Program-made: the position numbers and the translations under genes | Shown here: one piece after another, positions 1-9,039 of the stretch | Position numbering within the stretch: position 1 is the first letter of the stretch | Layout: each line of letters begins with the position of its first letter | Notes under the pieces: generated by a model | The model's input: the letters and a program-made list of their open reading frames with translations, nothing else | Told to the model about the DNA's origin: nothing | Database searches by the model: none | DNA from: WLXB01 sp040221475 | GTDB taxonomy: Bacteria; Pseudomonadota; Alphaproteobacteria; Rhodospirillales; Rhodospirillaceae | Reading direction: 5' to 3' | Length of the DNA stretch: 64,000 nt | Assembly (NCBI GenBank): GCA_040221475.1 | Contig: JAVKEJ010000052.1 | Location: 310,001-374,000 of the forward strand

Positions 1-2
1 CA

Positions 3-92
3 GAAATAGTCAACCCGCCCGATCACCCTGACTATAGCTTTCTCGGTAAATCTCGTGGCGCCTCAACAAATACCCCTAGAACTTGGTCATAG
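3..92 (+). CDS. possible 3' end of an upstream gene (partial)
   Basis: A frame open from the window edge to a TAG at 90-92 encodes about 29 residues and overlaps the start of hdaA by 38 bp in another frame. Hydrophilic, proline-containing text (EIVNPPDHPDYSF) looks more like a protein tail than random sequence. In many alphaproteobacteria the gene before hdaA is an AI-2E family permease, so that is one candidate, but nothing visible here proves it. It may also be chance. Confidence 0.3.
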   Translation, partial: EIVNPPDHPDYSFLGKSRGASTNTPRTWS

Positions 93-741
93 GACAGCGC
101 TCGGTCGTGCCGATTTTCTGATCACCGAGGCTAATCGTGAAGCTGTAAGCTGGATTGATAGCTGGCCGAATTGGCCAGCCCCGGTCGTTGGTCTTCATGG
201 CCCGCCAGGCTGTGGTAAGTCTCATCTGGCAGCTGTTTTTTCGGCTAAAGCAGACGCTTATTTTTTAGATGTCGACGAAATTGAAAACGCGAATCCACTT
301 AGTTTGGTCAAGGCCCATGCTGCTCTGGTCTGGGATGGGGCTGAGGCGATTGTGAATGAGCCCTCATTGTTTCATTTGTTTAATGCGGTCCGAGAGCTCG
401 GTAAGCATTTTCTGATTGTAGGGCTGACACCACCCTCTAGATGGCCTGTTAAGTTGCCTGACTTAAAGTCACGCTTGGCTGGAATGCCTCTTGTTGCCAT
501 GCAGGCACCTGACGATGCAACGATGTCAGCAGTCTTAATCAAAGTGTTTAGAGATCGTCAGATCGACGTCAGTCCAGACGTGATCGAGTTCGTGCACAAG
601 CGCATTCCCCGGACGTTCTCTGCCATTCTGACTTTTGTAGATTTTGTTGACCGAGAATCTCTGGCGCAAAATCGAAAAATCAGCGTTCCCTTTGTGCGTG
701 AAGTGCTTAACACCAAAGCAATCGATTTTGACCAGGAGTAA
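55..741 (+). CDS. hdaA: DnaA-related regulatory protein HdaA
   Basis: This is a short AAA+ protein resembling the middle of DnaA without its DNA-binding domain. In alphaproteobacteria HdaA works with the beta clamp to stimulate ATP hydrolysis by DnaA and prevent re-initiation. The N-terminus carries QIPLELGH, matching the clamp-binding QLPLxL-type motif. Walker A is GPPGCGKS at residues 49-56 and the Walker B-like strand is LVWDGAE at 91-97, where the usual second acidic residue is Gly. At 228 aa it has the usual length for Hda. The start is GTG; no upstream ATG gives the clamp motif. It is convergent with sixA and shares an inverted repeat with it at the stop codons. Confidence 0.88.
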   Translation: MAPQQIPLELGHRTALGRADFLITEANREAVSWIDSWPNWPAPVVGLHGPPGCGKSHLAAVFSAKADAYFLDVDEIENANPLSLVKAHAALVWDGAEAIVNEPSLFHLFNAVRELGKHFLIVGLTPPSRWPVKLPDLKSRLAGMPLVAMQAPDDATMSAVLIKVFRDRQIDVSPDVIEFVHKRIPRTFSAILTFVDFVDRESLAQNRKISVPFVREVLNTKAIDFDQE

Positions 742-757
742 AGCTAAAAGCTTTACT
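737..757. terminator. inverted repeat across the convergent stop codons of hdaA and sixA
   Basis: AGTAAAGCT, a 3-base spacer and AGCTTTACT form a perfect 9-bp inverted repeat that contains the stop codons of both convergent genes. It is A+T-rich and lacks a strong T-run, so a bidirectional terminator role is only inferred. Confidence 0.35.
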
Positions 758-1289
758 GAGTCTCTTCGTCGCGTTCCAGATTCTTAGGCTTGACGAAACG
801 TATCAGTTGGGCGGAGGACGTCTTCAAACTGCTCCAATCCGCAGCTGTAAACGCCAATTGTGAAAGTCCTCCTGTTGGATATTTCGCGTATGCGTCTTTG
901 AGGCTTTTGTGTTGCGGTAATGAAGAGTCCACTAACATACGCAAGAAATCCTCAGTTGTTGGGTTATGCCCCACCATCAACACCCGTTGGGCCGGGTCTT
1001 GTTGGCGCAATAGGTCAAGTGCATCCTGTGTAGAAGCCAAGTAGAGCTGCTTGTGATATTTAATGTCTATTTTAGGCCAGATAGATAATACGGCGTCAGC
1101 CGTTTGGCGGGTCCGCAACGCTGTTGAGCATAAAATTCTGTCAGGCTTGAGTCTTTTGGATTCTAGGTAATTGGCTATTGTCATTGCATTGCGCACGCCA
1201 CGATCAGATAACGGTCGCTCATGGTCTGTACTGATATTTTCTGACCAATCAGATTTAGCATGGCGCAAAAGTAATAGAGTTAAGGGCAT
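753..1289 (-). CDS. sixA: SixA-type histidine phosphatase
   Basis: The protein belongs to the histidine phosphatase superfamily, SixA group, which removes phosphate from phosphohistidine or small phosphorylated substrates. The catalytic RHAK signature is at residues 9-12 (LLRHAKSDW). The second arginine lies in ALRTRQTA and the second histidine in VGHNPTTEDF. At 178 aa it is close to the family size of about 160-180. It is divergent from ppk with about 160 bp between them. Its target is unknown; family members act on phosphorelay or PTS-type phosphohistidines. Confidence 0.82.
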   Translation of the reverse strand: MPLTLLLLRHAKSDWSENISTDHERPLSDRGVRNAMTIANYLESKRLKPDRILCSTALRTRQTADAVLSIWPKIDIKYHKQLYLASTQDALDLLRQQDPAQRVLMVGHNPTTEDFLRMLVDSSLPQHKSLKDAYAKYPTGGLSQLAFTAADWSSLKTSSAQLIRFVKPKNLERDEETQ

Positions 1290-1452
1290 GTATCAGCCTA
1301 TTATTCGACATGAAGATATGCACCATGATACAATTGTTGTATTAGATTAGGTTGCAGTTTCGTTAAATTTGCTCTGGTCATATTGGGTTTTCCGATAATT
1401 TGCGTTTCCCTAGTGCGGGGTTTGCAATCAACCCAATTCCCAAATTTTAAGG

Positions 1453-3627
1453 ATGCTATGCGTGAGCCCGCAAGACACAGCACCAGCAATGGATAATCCG
1501 AAGGCTCCAGAAATCACTATGAGCAGTAGTGATCGTTTTATTAATCGAGAGCTGTCATGGTTATCATTTAACACGCGTGTGCTGGAAGAAGCCCAGAACA
1601 AAAACCATCCGCTTTTGGAGCGTGTTCGCTTTCTCTCTATATCAGCGTCCAACCTGGACGAATTCTATATGGTTCGTGTGGCGGGCCTAAAAGGGCAAGT
1701 GCGCGCAGGGATTACCCAACGCAGTGCTGATGGTTTAACGCCAGACGAACAACTCACCCGCATCAATGCCGCGGTTAGAGAAGTGCTTAAACGTCAGGAT
1801 GAGTGCTGGGAGAGTTTACAGGCTGATTTGGATAAAGAGGATATCCACGTTGTCACCTCAAATGAACTGAATGAAACGGATAAGACATGGCTGCGTGGGC
1901 GCTTCATGGATCACATTTTTCCGGTTCTCACGCCATTGGCGATTGATCCGGCACATCCGTTTCCATTTATTCCTAATCTTGGCTTATCTCTCATTCTGCA
2001 GCTGGTTCGCATTGATAATGGTGAAGCTATGCGTGCGCTGGTTCCCATGCCGTCACAAGTTAACCGTCTTATTCGTCTACGTGGGCGGCGGATGCGGTTC
2101 ATCACACTTGAAGACGCTATCATGCTGTTCGTTGATCGGCTTTTCCCGGGATACAAGGTGATTCAATCTGGCGTGTTTCGGGTTATTCGTGACAGCGAGA
2201 TGGAAATTGATGAAGAAGCGCAAGACCTTGTTCAGAGTTTTGAGACGGCTCTCAAGCGCCGCCGCAAAGGCAGTTGCATTCGCCTCAAGGTCAGTGCGTC
2301 CATGCCAGAAGATCAGGTTCAACTGATTTGTGATGAACTGGAAACCTCAGCGAATGATATGTTTCGCATTGATGGCATGATTGGCTTGGCGGATATCAGT
2401 CAGTTGATTACGGGTGAGCGCTCTGATCTGGAATTCACACCTTACAATGCCCGTTTTCCAGAACGTATTCGCGATTTTGGCGGAGATAGCTTTGCCGCTA
2501 TCCGTAAAAAAGACATTCTTGTCCATCATCCTTACGAATCTTTTGATGCGGTTGTTCAGTTCTTGCGTCAGGCGGCCAGAGACCCAAATGTGGTCTCCAT
2601 CAAGCAAACGCTGTATCGTACCAGCAAGGACTCTCCGATTGTTCAGGCGCTGATTGAAGCCGCTGAGGCGGGAAAATCAGTCACAGCTATGGTTGAACTC
2701 AAGGCGCGGTTTGATGAGGAAGCCAATATCCGTTGGGCGCGCGACCTTGAGCGCTCTGGAGCAAACGTCGTTTATGGGTTTGTTGATCTAAAAACACATG
2801 CCAAGATATCTTTGGTTACGCGACGCGAGGGCAACGCACTTAACTCTTATGTGCACTTTGGCACGGGTAATTATCACCCGGTTACCGCCAAGATTTACAC
2901 GGATTTGTCATTCTTCACATGTGATCCGGCCTTGTGCCGCGACGCTAACCGGGCGTTCAATTTTATGACCGGCTATGCGCGACCAGACTCCTTGGAAAAG
3001 CTTTCAATTGCCCCAATTGGCCTTAAAGAAAAAATTGAAAATCTCATTGCAAAAGAAATTGAGCATGCGCAGGCGGGACGCCCCGCAACTATATGGGCGA
3101 AGATGAATTCGCTGGTTGATCCTGCAATAATAGATCAACTGTACTTGGCCTCTCAGGCTGGCGTGCAGATAGAATTGATTGTTCGCGGTATTTGTTGTTT
3201 GCGCCCTGGTGTTCGGGGCCTCTCAGAAAATATTCATGTCAAAAGTATTGTCGGCCGCTTTCTTGAGCACTCGCGCATTTTTGTCTTCGGTAATGGCCAT
3301 CCGGTTCCCTCTCGTAAGGCAAAGGTTTTCATTTCCTCTGCCGATTGGATGACACGCAACTTGATAAATCGCGTGGAGACCTTCGTCCCAATTGAAAATC
3401 ATACTGTACATCAGCAGGTTCTGGATCAGATTATGGTTGCGAACATTAATGACAATGTTCAAAGCTGGACTCTTCAATCGGATGGCAGATTCTGTCGCGA
3501 TCAGCCAGAATCTTCGCCGTTTGCGGCTCATGAGTACTTCATGAACAACCCGAGTTTGTCCGGCCAGGGGACTTCAATAGATCAAGCGAAGGCTTTGGTG
3601 CCCAAACTGGTTCCAAGCCGGCGTTAA
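1453..3627 (+). CDS. ppk: polyphosphate kinase 1
   Basis: This enzyme makes inorganic polyphosphate from the gamma phosphate of ATP, reversibly, usually at the inner membrane. The conserved N-terminal block RFINRELSWLSFNTRVLEEA begins near residue 28. The autophosphorylated histidine is in THAKISLV (His449 counted from this start) and the second catalytic histidine is in the later EHSRIFVFGNG block. It is slightly longer than the E. coli enzyme (688 aa) because of the N-terminus. ATG codons at 1489 and 1519 are possible starts; the ATG at 1453 sits directly on its purine run, and the conserved part begins only after 1519. ppx follows after 31 bp, so the two probably form one transcript that makes and breaks polyphosphate. 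Confidence 0.93.
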   Translation: MLCVSPQDTAPAMDNPKAPEITMSSSDRFINRELSWLSFNTRVLEEAQNKNHPLLERVRFLSISASNLDEFYMVRVAGLKGQVRAGITQRSADGLTPDEQLTRINAAVREVLKRQDECWESLQADLDKEDIHVVTSNELNETDKTWLRGRFMDHIFPVLTPLAIDPAHPFPFIPNLGLSLILQLVRIDNGEAMRALVPMPSQVNRLIRLRGRRMRFITLEDAIMLFVDRLFPGYKVIQSGVFRVIRDSEMEIDEEAQDLVQSFETALKRRRKGSCIRLKVSASMPEDQVQLICDELETSANDMFRIDGMIGLADISQLITGERSDLEFTPYNARFPERIRDFGGDSFAAIRKKDILVHHPYESFDAVVQFLRQAARDPNVVSIKQTLYRTSKDSPIVQALIEAAEAGKSVTAMVELKARFDEEANIRWARDLERSGANVVYGFVDLKTHAKISLVTRREGNALNSYVHFGTGNYHPVTAKIYTDLSFFTCDPALCRDANRAFNFMTGYARPDSLEKLSIAPIGLKEKIENLIAKEIEHAQAGRPATIWAKMNSLVDPAIIDQLYLASQAGVQIELIVRGICCLRPGVRGLSENIHVKSIVGRFLEHSRIFVFGNGHPVPSRKAKVFISSADWMTRNLINRVETFVPIENHTVHQQVLDQIMVANINDNVQSWTLQSDGRFCRDQPESSPFAAHEYFMNNPSLSGQGTSIDQAKALVPKLVPSRR

Positions 3628-3658
3628 ACCTGCTATCAGCGCACCTTAAGATTTTGGT

Positions 3659-5167
3659 GTGAGAGATCGTGTGCCAACCGACAGCACGACATTAGCGTTA
3701 CGACATCGGCCTATTGGCGTCATCGATATCGGGTCAAACTCGGTTCGGTTGGTGGTTTATAGCGGCGTTATGAGAACGCCCGTTCCTATCTACAACGAAA
3801 AATCTACCTGTGGTTTAGGTCGTGATATTGAAGCGACCGGTCGATTGCATCCGGAAGGTATCGATAAAGCATTCCGCGCTTTAAGGCGATTTAAAGTTCT
3901 TGCGACAGAAATGGGCCTGGTTCAGCTAGATGCTCTTGGGACGGCAGCATTGCGCGATGCTGAAGACGGGCAAGACTTTGTCGATACGGTTAAAAAAGAA
4001 ATCGGTCTTGTCATTAAAGTTCTTTCTGGAAAACAGGAAGCCAAGCGTGCCGGTCTAGGCGTCCTGTGTGGAATTCCTGATGCTGATGGCATTGTGGCCG
4101 ATCTTGGTGGGGGGAGCTTGGAATTGGTCGACGTTCACAATGGCGAGTTTTCCAACCATGCGACGCTGCCTCTTGGCACTCTGAGATTGTCTGCGTCCTC
4201 AAATCAAAATATTGAAAAAGCCGAAGAGATTGCTAACCATTATTTTGCTGCAGAGTCCTGGATTTCCAGTACCAAAGGCAGGAGTCTCTATGCCGTTGGT
4301 GGCGCTTGGCGTGCTTTGGCGCGGGTCTGTATAGCCCACATGAATTATCCCCTGCATGTCCTTGATAATTTCACCTTGACCCGGCAGCAGGCCATTTCGG
4401 TTTTCGAACTCATTTCAAACCTCAGCGCCCAAACGCTTGATAAGATTCGTAGCATTGATAAGGCCCGCCTTGTTACCTTGCCGTTAGCCGCAATGGTTCT
4501 GCAAAGACTCCTGGAAATTAACCGACCAGAGAAGTTGGTTTTTTCTATATATGGCATGCGTGAAGGTCAGTTTTACAAAGATCTGCCTGAGAAAATAAGA
4601 GTGACTGATCCTCTGATCAGCGCCGCTGAGGAACTGAGCCGCGGCGCTGGCCGAGACCCGAAGACGGGGCATGAGGCTTTCACGTGGCTCGACTCTCTTT
4701 TCCCAGGCGAAACACGGGCACAGTCCAAGCTGCGTTTGGCAGCCTGTTTGCTGCGAGATGTCTGTTGGGCTGAACATCCGGACTACCGCGCAGAACAGGC
4801 ATTCCTGCGCGTGTTGAGATTGCCGTTTATGGGCCTGGAGCACGAAGATCGCGCTGGTTTGGCACTTGCCATGTTTTACCGTTATCGCAGCGATGATACC
4901 TCTGAGGCTATTGAGCAGGCCCATGCCATGCTGGATGATGGTCGCATACATCGGGTGAGGACCATTGGTCTGGGTTTGCGCCTAGCGTATTCTCTATCCG
5001 GAGGAATGTCAGGCATATTGCCAAAAACAAAACTTGATGTTGGCGAGACGACAATAGTTCTGACGCTGCCAGCCGATGATCCTACATTTGGCAGCGGTTC
5101 TTATCCGAAGCGCCTGTCGCGGCTGGCCAATCATCTCGGTCTCAACGATAAAATTGAGCTGCTGTAA
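3659..5167 (+). CDS. ppx: Ppx/GppA family exopolyphosphatase
   Basis: This ASKHA-fold phosphatase releases phosphate from polyphosphate ends and/or hydrolyses pppGpp. The phosphate-1 motif is VIDIGSNSVRLVVY (residues 21-34), and VADLGGGSLELVDV is the phosphate-2 motif in the first domain. The C-terminal part is an HD-like helical domain typical of the roughly 500-aa form. GTG is the annotated start; an in-frame GTG lies 12 bp downstream. It follows ppk closely and is convergent with rnd, ending only 5 bp from it. Ppx versus GppA activity cannot be separated by sequence here. Confidence 0.88.
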   Translation: MRDRVPTDSTTLALRHRPIGVIDIGSNSVRLVVYSGVMRTPVPIYNEKSTCGLGRDIEATGRLHPEGIDKAFRALRRFKVLATEMGLVQLDALGTAALRDAEDGQDFVDTVKKEIGLVIKVLSGKQEAKRAGLGVLCGIPDADGIVADLGGGSLELVDVHNGEFSNHATLPLGTLRLSASSNQNIEKAEEIANHYFAAESWISSTKGRSLYAVGGAWRALARVCIAHMNYPLHVLDNFTLTRQQAISVFELISNLSAQTLDKIRSIDKARLVTLPLAAMVLQRLLEINRPEKLVFSIYGMREGQFYKDLPEKIRVTDPLISAAEELSRGAGRDPKTGHEAFTWLDSLFPGETRAQSKLRLAACLLRDVCWAEHPDYRAEQAFLRVLRLPFMGLEHEDRAGLALAMFYRYRSDDTSEAIEQAHAMLDDGRIHRVRTIGLGLRLAYSLSGGMSGILPKTKLDVGETTIVLTLPADDPTFGSGSYPKRLSRLANHLGLNDKIELL

Positions 5168-5172
5168 AACGT

Positions 5173-6324
5173 CTAACGTTCAACAACATCTACTGTTTTA
5201 CCACTTTTTGAGAGTGATAAGGCCAGTTGGCCATGCTTCAACTTAATGGCATCCTCGCCAAATAACTGTCTTCGCCACCCTCTGAGGGCCGGCACGTCTG
5301 CATCATCATCAATGGCGATCTTTTCCAGATCGTCAACTGTAGCGACCAGTTTTAATGCGACGTCATTGGTTTCGCAGCGGGCTTTTAATAAGACCTTTAA
5401 CAAATCGATTACAGGACCCAGACCGGAGGGTTTATCAGGAGCGCGCGGAAGCTTTGGGCAGTCAGAGTCCGGCATTTCTATGCCGCGCTTAATTGCTGCC
5501 AAGACGCTGCGGGCGTGTTTGCTGCGCGCAAGGTGTTTTGACAGTCGTGTTTGACCAAGAGCGTTTTCATCTTTTGGTTTGAGAGATGCGAGTTCTATCA
5601 AGGCATCATCTTTAATGACGCGGCGGCGCGGTGTGTTTTGCTCCTGCGCCGTGCGCTCGCGCCACGCGGCAACCTCTTTCAAAATGGCTAGAAAGCGGGG
5701 CTTTTTTTCTCGAGACTTTAGGCGTCGCCATGAGTCTTCGGGGGTCAGATCGTAAGTTTCCGGATTGGTCAGGATTTCCATTTCCTCAGAAACCCAAGCT
5801 GAACGTTTGCTGGACTCAAGCTGCGCTTTTAAATGCACGTAAACGTCTCGAAGATGCACAACATCGGCTAAGGCATACTCCACCTGTTTTTCTGAGAGAG
5901 GGCGGCGTGACCAGTCTGTAAATCTCTGGCTTTTGTCAATCCGTGCATTGGTGAGTTTGGACACGAGCGTTTCGTATCCAACAGAGTCGCCGAAACCACA
6001 GACCATCGCGGCGACTTGGCTGTCGAACAGGGGAGCCGGGATGAGATCTGCTTTGTGGTAGAAAATTTCTAAATCCTGGCGTGCGGCATGAAAAACCTTA
6101 ACCACATTCTCGTTGCGGAACAGATCGTACAGGGGACTGAGGTCAATGCCTTCAGCCAACGGATCAATGCAATGGGCTTCATCCGGTCCTCCGACCTGAA
6201 CCAGGCACAAGAGCGGCCAGTACGTGGTTTCCCGGTGAAACTCGGTATCGACGGTCACAAACTCTGCAGACGATAAGCGCTGACAAAGGGCGGAAAGGTC
6301 CGCAGTCGTTGTGATTAAATCCAT
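5173..6324 (-). CDS. rnd: ribonuclease D
   Basis: This is a DEDD-family 3'-5' exoribonuclease that trims tRNA and other stable RNA 3' ends. The first exonuclease motif is VTVDTEFHRETTYWP, a middle acidic motif lies near HAARQDLEIF, and the third is in YALADVVHLRDVY. A C-terminal HRDC region follows (AILKEVAAWRERTAQEQNTPRR). I use the ATG at 6324, giving 384 aa with the family N-terminus MDLITTTADL. The frame stays open 12 codons further upstream, but that extension is not family-like. It is divergent from aspS, a common alphaproteobacterial arrangement. Confidence 0.9.
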   Translation of the reverse strand: MDLITTTADLSALCQRLSSAEFVTVDTEFHRETTYWPLLCLVQVGGPDEAHCIDPLAEGIDLSPLYDLFRNENVVKVFHAARQDLEIFYHKADLIPAPLFDSQVAAMVCGFGDSVGYETLVSKLTNARIDKSQRFTDWSRRPLSEKQVEYALADVVHLRDVYVHLKAQLESSKRSAWVSEEMEILTNPETYDLTPEDSWRRLKSREKKPRFLAILKEVAAWRERTAQEQNTPRRRVIKDDALIELASLKPKDENALGQTRLSKHLARSKHARSVLAAIKRGIEMPDSDCPKLPRAPDKPSGLGPVIDLLKVLLKARCETNDVALKLVATVDDLEKIAIDDDADVPALRGWRRQLFGEDAIKLKHGQLALSLSKSGKTVDVVER

Positions 6325-6496
6325 ACAAGCGTTCTTATCGATTCTGCCCCCTCGCTGCAACCACCAGAGTGACTCCAGTTATTCTTTTCCTAAAAGGCCC
6401 CAAAACCTTGACAAACGCGCTAGTTCGGTGTGGTTTCTCGACCCGCTCCCTCCGCTTGATGCAGGGGCTCATTCATTCCGCCATGGGGAACCGGTC

Positions 6497-8308
6497 ATGC
6501 ACCGTTATAGAACGCACAATTGTGGCGCTTTGCGCTTAGAAGACGCTGGTCAAGAGGCCCGTATTTCCGGTTGGGTCCATCGCAAGCGTGACCACGGAAA
6601 CTTGGTGTTTATTGATCTCAGAGATCAATTTGGTCTGACCCAGTGCGTTGTGGATACGTCCAGCCCTGTGTTTGCGCTGATTGATGGCGCACGTTCAGAG
6701 ACGGTGCTGTGTATTACCGGTAAAGTTGTTGTACGCACCGAAGATACGGTCAACGAACGTTTGCCAACCGGCAAGATAGAGCTTCAGGTTGAGGCCGTTG
6801 AAGTTCTATCGCAAACAGATACTCTGCCCATTCAGGTCTATGGGGACAACGATTACCCCGAGGAGTTAAGGCTAAAATACCGCTATCTGGACCTGCGTCG
6901 CGAACAAATGCGCGATAATATTATCTTGCGGTCCCAAGTCATTTCCAGCATCAGGCGCCGCATGACGGAGTCTGGCTTTATTGAATTTCAGACTCCCATC
7001 CTGACAGCATCTTCGCCCGAGGGCGCGCGTGACTTCTTGGTGCCATCGCGTCTGCATCCAGGACGTTTCTATGCGCTTCCCCAGGCCCCACAGATTTTTA
7101 AGCAGCTGGTCATGGTTTCCGGATTTGACCGTTACTTCCAAATCGCGCCGTGCTTTCGTGATGAAGATGGCCGGGCTGATCGCTCCCCCGGTGAGTTTTA
7201 TCAACTTGATCTTGAAATGGCTTTTGTCACGCAAGATGATGTGTTCGCGGCAATTGAGCCCGTCATTGGTGGTATCTTTCATGAGTTTGCCAATGGTCGC
7301 GACGTCACGTCTGGCGAGTGGCCACGTATTCCCTACGCAGAAGCTATGCTTAAGTACGGCAGTGACAAACCTGATCTGCGCAATCCTTTGTTGATTACGG
7401 ATGTCACAGAACACTTCGCAGGATCGACATTTGGTTTGTTTGCAAAGAATATTGAGAAGGGCGCGATTGTGCGGGCGATTCCTGCCCCCGGCTCTGCTGG
7501 CCAGCCACGCAGCTATTTCGACAAGTTGAATGACTGGGCAAGAAGCGAGGGTGCAGGTGGTCTTGGTTACATCGTCTACGAAGCCGATGGTGGCGCGAAG
7601 GGACCAATTGCAAAGAACCTGGATGAAAGCCGCGTGGCTGCAATTCGCGATGCCGTTAGTGTCGGGCCCGGCGACAGTGTGTTCTTCGTTTGCGATAAAC
7701 CATCCATTGCTGAAAAATTCGCTGGGCTAGTGCGCACCAAGGTTTGTGATGAACTGGATCTCTTAGCCAAGGATCGTTTCGATCTTTGCTGGATCGTCGA
7801 TTATCCCATGTATGAGCGGGATGAAGCCACAGGCCAGATTGACTTTAGCCACAACCCGTTTTCAATGCCGCAAGGTGGCCTTGAAGGGTTGCAAGCCACT
7901 GATCCTCTTGATGTCTTAGCTTACCAGTACGACATTGTGTGTAACGGTGTTGAACTCTGCTCGGGAGCGATCCGGAACCATCGGCCCGACATTATGGTTA
8001 AAGCCTTCTCTATTGCCGGGTATGAAGAAAGCGTGATTGAAGAGCGCTTCGGTGGCATGTTCAATGCGTTTAAATACGGCGCACCGCCGCACGGTGGTGC
8101 GGCACCTGGTATTGACCGTATCGTAATGCTGTTGGCTGACACGCCGAATATTCGTGAAGTCACCCTGTTCCCCATGAACAACCAGGCTGAAGACTTGATG
8201 ATGCAGGCGCCAAACGTGGTGAGTGATAAACAGCTTAAAGAATTGCACATCAAGATTGATCTCCCGAAGGAGATTGAGAAAGGCAGTTCAGAGAAGGTCT
8301 CAGGCTAA
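6497..8308 (+). CDS. aspS: aspartyl-tRNA synthetase, probably non-discriminating (Asp/Asn)
   Basis: This class II synthetase charges tRNA-Asp. The N-terminal OB-fold includes GWVHRKRDHGNLVFIDLRD, followed by motif 2 (CFRDEDGRADRSPGEFYQLD) and motif 3 (GAAPGIDRIVML). The start is placed at the ATG at 6497, preceded by GGGGAA; the longer open frame back to 6311 adds 62 non-family residues overlapping rnd. The length is then 603 aa, near the usual 590. His33 in RDHG and the glycine in PTGKIEL match residues linked in Pseudomonas AspRS to relaxed tRNA specificity, so the enzyme probably also makes Asp-tRNA-Asn for GatCAB. That last point is inferred. Confidence 0.95.
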   Translation: MHRYRTHNCGALRLEDAGQEARISGWVHRKRDHGNLVFIDLRDQFGLTQCVVDTSSPVFALIDGARSETVLCITGKVVVRTEDTVNERLPTGKIELQVEAVEVLSQTDTLPIQVYGDNDYPEELRLKYRYLDLRREQMRDNIILRSQVISSIRRRMTESGFIEFQTPILTASSPEGARDFLVPSRLHPGRFYALPQAPQIFKQLVMVSGFDRYFQIAPCFRDEDGRADRSPGEFYQLDLEMAFVTQDDVFAAIEPVIGGIFHEFANGRDVTSGEWPRIPYAEAMLKYGSDKPDLRNPLLITDVTEHFAGSTFGLFAKNIEKGAIVRAIPAPGSAGQPRSYFDKLNDWARSEGAGGLGYIVYEADGGAKGPIAKNLDESRVAAIRDAVSVGPGDSVFFVCDKPSIAEKFAGLVRTKVCDELDLLAKDRFDLCWIVDYPMYERDEATGQIDFSHNPFSMPQGGLEGLQATDPLDVLAYQYDIVCNGVELCSGAIRNHRPDIMVKAFSIAGYEESVIEERFGGMFNAFKYGAPPHGGAAPGIDRIVMLLADTPNIREVTLFPMNNQAEDLMMQAPNVVSDKQLKELHIKIDLPKEIEKGSSEKVSG

Positions 8309-8329
8309 GTTGTTGGAGAGCTTGATGAA

Positions 8330-8938
8330 TTAGCGGCTGGCTTGTGAGGATGTCGTATAGCCAGGCGGGCGACCGTAGCTAACCAGCATTTCGTGAAACC
8401 GATCAAAGTACTGCACCATCAGTTCTACATCTCCAGGGGGGTACTCTAGAAGGTCTGGAGCATCATCAATCTGATTGAGCATGGTTTGGATTTGTGAAAT
8501 CTGTAGCTCTCTGAGTTCGGGACTTACAGCATCGTTCTGCTCGTAGTGTTCCATAAAATACCCCAAAGCGCTGTGCTGATCGGAATATTTCAAGATCGAG
8601 TTGCGTAGCATAAAAAAGTAGCTGATTAGGTATTCACCTCTGCCGTTCGGCCACTGCAGTCTCTGGAACACATTTGCCTGCACGCCTCGTCGTATGGCTC
8701 TTTCTCCAGCACGACTGCCGCCTATTTTGCGGTACTCAACAAGAGCCGTGTCAACTTCTGCAAGCGCGATTGGCCAATCCGCTATCATTTTCTCGATTTC
8801 TGCAGGGGTAAAGCTAGAGTCTGCAATAGCTTTATCAGACGTGCTTAGTAAGCCCGTCCAGTTGGGTCCAATAACGACCGCTGCGATGAGGGCTGCGATG
8901 GCACCGGACAAAATAAAAGCAAACAATCCTCTGCTCAT
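8330..8938 (-). CDS. membrane-anchored periplasmic protein of unknown function
   Basis: I do not recognise a family. The 202-residue product starts with one hydrophobic helix (about residues 5-25, FAFILSGAIAALIAAVVIG). A hydrophilic, helix-rich domain follows with many acidic residues (FTPAEIEKMIADW, ALVEYRKIGG) and ends in a Ser-rich tail. This suggests a bitopic protein with a periplasmic domain or an uncleaved signal anchor. It is convergent with aspS and lies about 100 bp after the diguanylate cyclase gene on the same strand. A shared transcript is possible. Confidence 0.6.
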   Translation of the reverse strand: MSRGLFAFILSGAIAALIAAVVIGPNWTGLLSTSDKAIADSSFTPAEIEKMIADWPIALAEVDTALVEYRKIGGSRAGERAIRRGVQANVFQRLQWPNGRGEYLISYFFMLRNSILKYSDQHSALGYFMEHYEQNDAVSPELRELQISQIQTMLNQIDDAPDLLEYPPGDVELMVQYFDRFHEMLVSYGRPPGYTTSSQASR

Positions 8939-9039
8939 GGCGAGGTATCCAAATCTGGTGTAATGGCCAAATTAGTTTAAGGGCAACACAAAAACGAAGT
9001 GTTAACAAAAAGAACTGAAAACGCGGTCGAAAATCAAGC

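Noticed and set aside
1301..1489. Minus-strand frame between sixA and ppk
   Set aside because: It overlaps the ppk start region, lacks a ribosome site and shows no family features.
6311..6496. N-terminal extension of aspS
   Set aside because: It overlaps the rnd start and adds 62 residues not found in AspRS; the ATG at 6497 has a ribosome site.
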